Shown in pieces: positions 1-3,790 of a DNA stretch of 5,101 nt (within the stretch, counting starts at the first letter, position 1; each line of letters opens with the position of its first letter). Location: NCBI GenBank assembly GCA_046704445.1, contig JBJKRW010000021.1:1-5101 (forward strand). Direction: 5' to 3'. The notes under the pieces were generated by a model. The model did not search any database. It worked only from the letters and a program-made list of their open reading frames with translations, and was not told where the DNA came from. The position numbers and the translations under genes are program-made. Origin of the DNA: JBJKRW01 sp046704445. GTDB taxonomy: Bacteria; Patescibacteriota; Microgenomatia; UBA1406; GWC2-37-13.

Positions 1-36
1 TTGCAGACACCTGCGTTTCCTCTTCGCCAACGCGCC
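1..36 (-). tRNA. tRNA-Cys (anticodon GCA), 5' part only
   Basis: The minus strand read from 36 down to 1 folds as the first half of a cysteine tRNA. Nucleotides 1-7 are GGCGCGT (acceptor 5' strand) and nucleotides 8-9 are TG. The D arm GCGA...ACGC forms three pairs and an A13-A22 mismatch, with G18-G19 in the loop. Nucleotide 26 is A, and the anticodon-stem 5' strand is GGTGT. The loop begins C, T33, then G34-C35-A36 and A37, after which the window ends, so the anticodon GCA (plus positions 2-4) reads Cys codons. From memory, the acceptor sequence and the A13-A22 mismatch match E. coli tRNA-Cys. The 3' half lies outside the window, so the remaining stems cannot be checked. The short GC-rich block against AT-rich flanks supports a structural RNA. 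Confidence 0.85.
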
Positions 37-46
37 AAGCTTTTAT

Positions 47-75
47 ATTGTACCTAACCTTATATATATTCACAA
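47..75 (-). promoter_or_regulatory. Promoter for the tRNA-Cys gene
   Basis: On the minus strand a -35-like TTGTGA (75 to 70) is followed after exactly 17 nt by a -10-like TACAAT (52 to 47). Transcription would start near position 40, leaving a leader of only a few nucleotides before the mature tRNA 5' end at 36, to be removed by RNase P. The -35 matches consensus at 4 of 6 positions and the -10 at 5 of 6. The good spacing and the position directly before a stable RNA make this reasonable but not certain. Confidence 0.5.
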
Positions 76-113
76 TGCCACCTTTAAGATAGCGTGTTAT
101 CGCTTATCTACTG

Positions 114-119
114 TACAAT
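114..119 (+). promoter_or_regulatory. -10 element of the secreted-protein gene
   Basis: TACAAT lies 8 nt before an in-frame GTG (128), the same hexamer and gap as before the ATG at 1542. A start of transcription about 7 nt past the -10 would give a leaderless or nearly leaderless mRNA. I see no convincing -35 at 15-19 nt upstream, and the TG is directly adjacent rather than in the extended -10 register, so the call is weak. Confidence 0.35.
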
Positions 120-127
120 AGATATAC

Positions 128-1468
128 GTGATTCTTGAACATATGCAAAAAATCTCAAAAGTGCTTTTAATAACCTTTTTTGTACTGTATGTGCCAAATT
201 TTTTTTCAGTTAAAGCAGACTATCAGGTTGGCGTGGACTACCATTCTACTTCTTCGTATCTGTATACGGAAAGTGGTCATAATTCCGGCGCTTTTATAAG
301 CTCATATGATCAACCAACCGTACGATCTACGGTAAAAGAGCAGCTTCGGTCCATGGCAAATTCCGGGGCTCGGATAGTTAACACTCGTTTGTGGTTATCC
401 GATCCTCCAGGTTCTCAATCGACCAACAATCCTGAAAGACTGGTATTTCCGTTGACAGATCAGGAGCTCCAAAATATCCGCCACTATGTACGAGATATTT
501 CAACCGTTAAAGATCCTGAAGGAAATTATCTTAATTTATACTTGACCACTTTGTGGAACGCATGCGGCGATTTCGAAGGTGGGTACGAACAATACTGTCA
601 TTATACGTGGGATGAATATATCGGTTACGTAAAACAGAGTCTTTATGGTTTGATTAAATCGGTGGGTGATATTACGCGACCTGATGGAAAAAAAGCCGTT
701 CAGATGATCTATCTTGATGGAGAGGTGATGGTTGGAGCGAAAAAAAATCAGGACAGGTTTCTTTTGGATGTATATCCGTATTTTGTTTCCATTGCAAATG
801 AGAACGGTATCACTCCATCGATCTATTTTATTGTTCAAGGTTTGGAAAATGAAATATTGAATAATAACTATACGGACGGTCTTTATTCCGTATTAAACAA
901 CCATATGTCTTTATATTGGATTTATCGCGCTACGGACTTTATGAAAAAAAACAATCTTCCGGTTCCTGAAAGACTGGATATTTCTTTTTATCCAACTCCC
1001 TCTGACACCGATTATGCTACATTGATCAAGCGCGTGTTTGATGATTTTCAAGCCGTATATCCCGGAAAATCTGTCGGGGTTGCAGAAACGTATTATTTTC
1101 TGGAAAAAGATAGACGGACCGAATATGGTCAGGCTTTTGCAGAGTCAAATCGTGCGCGTGGAATGCCGGAGCAGCTATTATTCTGGACAACGCCCGACAG
1201 CGGAGGCGTCGGAAAAAGAGCAGGATTTCCTTTTGATTTTGCATCTTACTATTTGTCATCTCGTTTAAGAGGTGATGCCGATGGAGACGGACGCGTATGT
1301 CTTTCGGATTATATCTGGTTGTTAAAGGCATTTGGTGGCGGATTTGGAAATGACTCGACTATTAAACTAAAGGCAGATTTTAATAGGAATGGAGTAATTG
1401 ATAGTGGAGACATGCAGATATTTCAAGAAAATTATCAAGCTGCACGTTGCGGTCAAAATTTGCAATAG
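128..1468 (+). CDS. Secreted glycoside-hydrolase-like protein with C-terminal dockerin-like domain
   Basis: Numbering is from GTG 128 (446 residues). A signal peptide covers residues 1-30: KISK, a hydrophobic run LLITFFVLYVPNFF, then a likely cut after SVKA before DYQ. Residues 33 to about 380 look like a TIM-barrel enzyme, with strand-like segments ending in acids: YLDGE (E199) and VGVAE (E320). These sit about where clan-A glycoside hydrolases place the acid/base and nucleophile on strands 4 and 7. QLLFWTT (349-355) would be strand 8. Family and substrate are not identified. Residues 383-428 hold two calcium loops in dockerin spacing: D383-D385-D387-D394 and D417-N419-N421-D425-D428. Four cysteines (146, 157, 391, 441) could form two disulfides. 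No LPXTG or C-terminal membrane anchor is present. The start is either GTG 128 (leaderless spacing) or ATG 143 (shorter signal peptide); neither has a Shine-Dalgarno. It diverges from tRNA-Cys. Coding and export are confident; the hydrolase role is inferred. Confidence 0.85.
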   Translation: MILEHMQKISKVLLITFFVLYVPNFFSVKADYQVGVDYHSTSSYLYTESGHNSGAFISSYDQPTVRSTVKEQLRSMANSGARIVNTRLWLSDPPGSQSTNNPERLVFPLTDQELQNIRHYVRDISTVKDPEGNYLNLYLTTLWNACGDFEGGYEQYCHYTWDEYIGYVKQSLYGLIKSVGDITRPDGKKAVQMIYLDGEVMVGAKKNQDRFLLDVYPYFVSIANENGITPSIYFIVQGLENEILNNNYTDGLYSVLNNHMSLYWIYRATDFMKKNNLPVPERLDISFYPTPSDTDYATLIKRVFDDFQAVYPGKSVGVAETYYFLEKDRRTEYGQAFAESNRARGMPEQLLFWTTPDSGGVGKRAGFPFDFASYYLSSRLRGDADGDGRVCLSDYIWLLKAFGGGFGNDSTIKLKADFNRNGVIDSGDMQIFQENYQAARCGQNLQ

Positions 1469-1488
1469 TCTTGATTGTATATCGAACT

Positions 1489-1512
1489 GCGAATCTGATA
1501 GATTTGCAAATC
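1489..1512. repeat. Overlapping inverted repeats at the -35 of the downstream operon
   Basis: GCGAATCT (1489-1496), a 3-nt loop and AGATTTGC (1500-1507) form an 8-bp hairpin with one G-T pair. The second arm is itself part of a perfect 12-bp palindrome, GATTTGCAAATC (1501-1512). The motif GC(G/A)AATC therefore occurs three times in alternating orientation within 24 bp, covering the -35 region of the operon at 1542. No T tract follows, so this looks more like a possible operator than a terminator. A regulatory role is inference. Confidence 0.4.
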
Positions 1513-1533
1513 GGCCTAACAATGATATACAAT
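1504..1533 (+). promoter_or_regulatory. Promoter of the FtsK-gamma/YkuK operon, probably near-leaderless
   Basis: TTGCAA (1504-1509) and TACAAT (1528-1533) are separated by 18 nt, matching consensus at 4 and 5 of 6 positions. The ATG at 1542 begins 8 nt after the -10, so the transcript would start at or within a couple of nucleotides of the start codon. No Shine-Dalgarno is present, which fits. The -35 lies inside the palindrome at 1501-1512, so a bound protein there could block polymerase. Confidence 0.45.
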
Positions 1534-1541
1534 ATGACCAT

Positions 1542-1835
1542 ATGCCGGATGCAACACAGCTCATTCTCAAAAAACTTGACGATATTGATTCCCGGCTGAA
1601 ACAGCTTGAGGGAGAAGGTTCTAAACATGCGGTTAAGTCTTCCGTACCTCAGGAAGATAAAAAGGCGGAAAAGGATCCGTTGTTTTCCAAGGCAATTGAA
1701 ATTGCACAGAAGCGCAACGAACTTCCCGCATCGGTTCTTCAGGAACTCCTCAATATCGATCAGAAACGGGCAGAGTCGCTTATCGACCAGCTCGTTGACG
1801 CAGGATTAGGTACGTCATACTGGGGTGTAGCTTAA
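1542..1835 (+). CDS. Small orphan protein with FtsK/SpoIIIE gamma-like winged helix
   Basis: The product has 97 residues. Residues 6-24 (LILKKLDDIDSRLKQLEGE) can form a short coiled coil, suggesting a dimer. Residues 25-44 are a charged, flexible linker. Residues 45-95 resemble the FtsK gamma (SpoIIIE C-terminal) winged-helix domain: DPLFSKAIEIA, then a Ser-x-LQ-like segment (ASVLQELL, 63-70) and RAESLIDQLVDAGL (76-89), matching the family pattern RAxxLIDxLexaGi. In full-length FtsK this domain reads polar DNA motifs and contacts XerD. Here there is no translocase motor and no membrane segment. The open frame extends back to 1398, but that part overlaps the previous gene; ATG 1542 sits 8 nt past a -10 and is preferred. 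It is followed after 6 nt by the YkuK-like gene. A DNA-binding role is inferred, and a generic winged-helix regulator is the alternative. Confidence 0.8.
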   Translation: MPDATQLILKKLDDIDSRLKQLEGEGSKHAVKSSVPQEDKKAEKDPLFSKAIEIAQKRNELPASVLQELLNIDQKRAESLIDQLVDAGLGTSYWGVA

Positions 1836-1841
1836 AGAAGT

Positions 1842-2312
1842 ATGTATCACAGTCCGACGCACGGTAAAGTCGATCTTCAAAAACTTAAACAAATAGTTTC
1901 TTCTTTTATGGCGCAGGATAAAAAAGCCAGATACGAAATTATTGTCGGTACAGATTCACAAAAGGTGGAAAAGGATTCATACGATTTCGTGTCCGCTCTT
2001 ATCGTACACAGGCTTGGTTTCGGAGGTATATATTTTTGGAAACGAATGGTGCAGAAAAAGAAAATAAGCTTGAAAGAACGCATCTACCAGGAAGCGACCA
2101 TGTCTCTCGAAACTTCCGAAAATTTTGTACATTTTTTTAAAACGAACGGTATTTCAAAATATGATATCCAGATTCATGTGGACATCGGTCATAAGGGAGA
2201 AACGCGCGAACTCATCAATGAAGTTGTCGGTATGATTAGGGGAAGCGGGTATGAGGTAAAAATCAAACCGTATTCGTACGGTGCGAGCAAAGTCGCGGAT
2301 AAATATACTTAA
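1842..2312 (+). CDS. YkuK/DUF458 family RNase H-fold protein
   Basis: The product has 156 residues, close to the size I recall for this family (B. subtilis YkuK, Pfam PF04308). The signature strand YEIIVGTDSQ (31-40) places D38 on the first strand of an RNase H-like fold. E84 (in YQEAT), D114 (in IHVDIGHKGETREL) and D153 (in ASKVADKYT, at the C-terminus) are the other acids positioned to complete a two-metal site. Nuclease activity is expected from the fold but, as far as I know, has not been firmly shown for the family. The protein is cytoplasmic, with no signal or membrane segment. It starts 6 nt after the previous stop with a weak purine-rich stretch (AAAGAAG) just upstream, so it is almost surely co-transcribed with the FtsK-gamma-like gene. 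Its stop TAA overlaps the stop of the converging Lon-like gene within TTAA. Confidence 0.88.
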   Translation: MYHSPTHGKVDLQKLKQIVSSFMAQDKKARYEIIVGTDSQKVEKDSYDFVSALIVHRLGFGGIYFWKRMVQKKKISLKERIYQEATMSLETSENFVHFFKTNGISKYDIQIHVDIGHKGETRELINEVVGMIRGSGYEVKIKPYSYGASKVADKYT

Positions 2313-3379
2313 GACATATACTCTTTTGCATTTGTTTCATTGATATTGAATGCGGTTCCCTGACCGCTTACGATTTTATACGCAACCTTTCGCACGATGC
2401 TTTCCACGGTACGCTCAAGTGTCCGAATTCCGGCGTCAAAACCCAGCGGCCTGGTAAGTTTTAGCCAAACTCCGTCGTCAATCGTAATCTGCTCGGGAGA
2501 TATTCCGGACTCCTTAAGATAGCGGGGGAGGACATAGTTTTTGGCAATGGCGATTTTTTCCTCGTCTGTGTACGAAGGCATTTGGATAACCTCAAGGCGG
2601 TCCAATACCGCCGTTGAAATATTATTGGTATTATTGGCGGTTGCGACGAACAGTACCTGTGAGAGATCGAACGGATAATCGATGAAATAGTCGGTAAAAG
2701 TCAGATTTTGTTCGGGATCCAGAAGTTCGATAAGTACCCCCATGATTTCGGCGCGCGATTCGGGCGTAATTCTGTCCAGTTCGTCGAGCAATATGACCGG
2801 ATTTTTTGAACCCGCACGTCTTAGAGCCCGGATTACCATACCGGGTTCGGCTTCGGGTGACGTCTTTGACTGTCCTCTCAGATCAAGAGCAGAGGAAAGT
2901 CCTCCGAAAGGAATTCTGACGAATTTTCTTCCGAACGCCTCGGAAATAGACTTCGCAAACGTGGTTTTACCGGTTCCGGCAAGTCCGACAAAGAAAAGGA
3001 TGGGGGCGTGAAAGGCTTTTTCCTGGAGTTTTTGTTTTTGAATGACGAGTACGGACAAATAATCCAATACGCGGGCCTTAATCTTTTCAAGTCCGTAGTG
3101 GTTTTTGTCCATTATGATTTTGGCTTTCTGGATATCCAGTACGTCCTGGGTTTGCAGATTCCAGGGAAGGGAAGTGATCCAGTCGACGTATTTTGCGGTA
3201 ATGTCGAGCTGGGCGAGGTTTCCTCCGTACTTGAGTGTCAGATTAATGCGTTCTATCTGCTCAAGCGCCTTATCATGCAGATTAGCAGGTAGGTCTGCTT
3301 TCTGCAAGGCATCCTGCAGTTTTTGTATTTCTGAAAGGCTATTTTGACCAGCGTTTATATTAGCAGAGGAATTATCCAC
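2309..3379 (-). CDS. Lon-type AAA+ ATPase lacking the protease domain
   Basis: The product has 356 residues. It aligns with the middle of Lon protease: a helical linker (20-65), the Lon signature YVDWITSLPWN (64-74) and HYGLEKIKARVLDYL (94-108). The ATPase motifs follow: Walker A GLAGTGKTT (132-140, K138), Walker B VILLDELD (195-202, D199/E200), sensor 1 in ATANN (246-250), an arginine finger in LDRLEV (R261) and sensor 2 in GIRTLER (R319). The set looks catalytically complete. The protein ends at the close of the small helical AAA subdomain (NINETNAKEYMS), just where Lon continues into its Ser-Lys protease domain. The N-terminal LON substrate domain (about 200 residues) is also missing. ATP hydrolysis is expected; peptide cleavage is not. 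It could be an unfoldase, a chaperone, or an ATPase partner for a protease encoded elsewhere. The start is GTG 3379; an in-frame stop lies upstream at 3421-3419 with no ATG between. It diverges from groES. Confidence 0.93.
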   Translation of the reverse strand: MDNSSANINAGQNSLSEIQKLQDALQKADLPANLHDKALEQIERINLTLKYGGNLAQLDITAKYVDWITSLPWNLQTQDVLDIQKAKIIMDKNHYGLEKIKARVLDYLSVLVIQKQKLQEKAFHAPILFFVGLAGTGKTTFAKSISEAFGRKFVRIPFGGLSSALDLRGQSKTSPEAEPGMVIRALRRAGSKNPVILLDELDRITPESRAEIMGVLIELLDPEQNLTFTDYFIDYPFDLSQVLFVATANNTNNISTAVLDRLEVIQMPSYTDEEKIAIAKNYVLPRYLKESGISPEQITIDDGVWLKLTRPLGFDAGIRTLERTVESIVRKVAYKIVSGQGTAFNINETNAKEYMS

Positions 3380-3384
3380 TTGAC

Positions 3385-3400
3385 AAAAATTGAAATTTTT
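3385..3400. repeat. Perfect 7-2-7 inverted repeat in the groES promoter spacer
   Basis: AAAAATT-GA-AATTTTT is a perfect inverted repeat filling most of the spacer between the groES -35 and -10, and lying in the short leader of the divergent gene. Its symmetry and position would suit an operator that controls both directions. The sequence is only A and T apart from the centre, so chance or DNA bending is a real alternative. Confidence 0.35.
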
Positions 3401-3406
3401 ATTATA
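3401..3406 (-). promoter_or_regulatory. -10 element of the Lon-like gene, overlapping the groES -10
   Basis: The minus strand reads a perfect TATAAT from 3406 to 3401. It overlaps the groES -10 (3403-3408) on the other strand. A start near 3394 would leave about 15 nt before the GTG at 3379, with no Shine-Dalgarno in that leader. No good -35 was found 16-18 nt upstream, so strength is uncertain. Polymerase could not occupy both promoters at once. Confidence 0.4.
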
Positions 3407-3454
3407 AAATACACACTGTTATTTTTATTTTACAAATTTTAAACATAAAATACT

Positions 3455-3760
3455 ATGTCAAAAACGCAAGGTCAAAAAATCAAACCTCTTTTTGATTATG
3501 TACTCGTAAAACCTCTTCAGCAGGATCAAACGCTTCCTTCAGGAATAGTTCTTCCGGATACGGCAAAGGAGAAACCGCAGGTTGCCGAAATCATGGCGGT
3601 TGGGCCGGGAGGAGTGAATGAAGAAGGGAAAACCGTCCCCATGACGGTAAAAGCAGGTCAGAAAGTGTTGTACAAAAAATGGGGAGGAAACGAAATTAAA
3701 GTGGGATTTGAAGAATGGCTTCTTATAGAACAGAAAGATATTATGGCCATTGTCGAATGA
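3455..3760 (+). CDS. groES: Co-chaperonin GroES
   Basis: GroES (Cpn10) forms the heptameric lid of the GroEL folding chamber in the cytoplasm. At 101 residues it is normal length. It shows the family opening IKPLFDYVLVKPL (9-21), the mobile loop TLPSGIVLPDTAKEKPQ (26-42) with the hydrophobic IVL (31-33) that docks into the GroEL apical domain, the roof-loop region GPGGVNEEGKTVPM (50-63), the GQKVLY strand (68-73) and the usual ending DIMAIVE. The ATG at 3455 gives the expected N-terminus; no Shine-Dalgarno precedes it (the upstream sequence is AAACATAAAATACT). The strong promoter about 50 nt upstream drives it, with groEL 30 nt downstream in the same operon. It ends in TGA right after the conserved C-terminus, which supports TGA as a normal stop codon here. 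Confidence 0.97.
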   Translation: MSKTQGQKIKPLFDYVLVKPLQQDQTLPSGIVLPDTAKEKPQVAEIMAVGPGGVNEEGKTVPMTVKAGQKVLYKKWGGNEIKVGFEEWLLIEQKDIMAIVE

Positions 3761-3790
3761 ATTAATTGTTAATAGTTAATAATAAATAAT

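Larger units (their letters stand above)
3380..3408 (+). promoter_or_regulatory. groES-groEL promoter, near-consensus sigma-70
   Basis: A perfect -35 TTGACA (3380-3385) is followed after 17 nt by TATAAA (3403-3408), 5 of 6 to consensus. It is the best promoter in the window. Transcription would start near 3415, giving a leader of about 40 nt before the groES ATG. The -35 directly abuts the start codon of the divergent Lon-like gene. No CIRCE inverted repeat (TTAGCACTC/GAGTGCTAA) is present here or in the leader, so the usual HrcA control is not evident. Confidence 0.75.

Noticed and set aside
1..38. Minus-strand reading frame from TTG at 38 to the left edge, apparently with a promoter 8 nt upstream.
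   Set aside because: The same bases fold as a tRNA-Cys 5' half with anticodon GCA in a correct seven-base loop, which explains them far better than a 12-codon basic peptide.
1489..1507. Rho-independent terminator after the secreted-protein gene.
   Set aside because: The hairpin has only modest GC and is followed by AAATCGG rather than a T tract; it fits an operator-like palindrome better.
1398..1541. Upstream in-frame extension of the FtsK-gamma-like gene.
   Set aside because: It overlaps the end of the secreted-protein gene, its residues look like shadow sequence rich in Cys and Lys, and the promoter -10 lies inside it just before ATG 1542.
1608..1618. GAGGGAGAAGG inside the FtsK-gamma-like gene, reminiscent of SpoIIIE/FtsK orienting sequences.
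   Set aside because: It is a single occurrence within codons for Glu-Gly-Glu-Gly in the linker, so chance is sufficient.
1842..2308. Possible remnant of the Lon protease domain beyond the Lon-like stop, which would imply a frameshift.
   Set aside because: This stretch encodes a well-conserved YkuK-family protein on the opposite strand, and the minus-strand reading I checked shows no Lon protease motif.
3386..3454. CIRCE heat-shock element before groES.
   Set aside because: No TTAGCACTC or GAGTGCTAA-like arms are present; the only inverted repeat is the A/T one in the promoter spacer.
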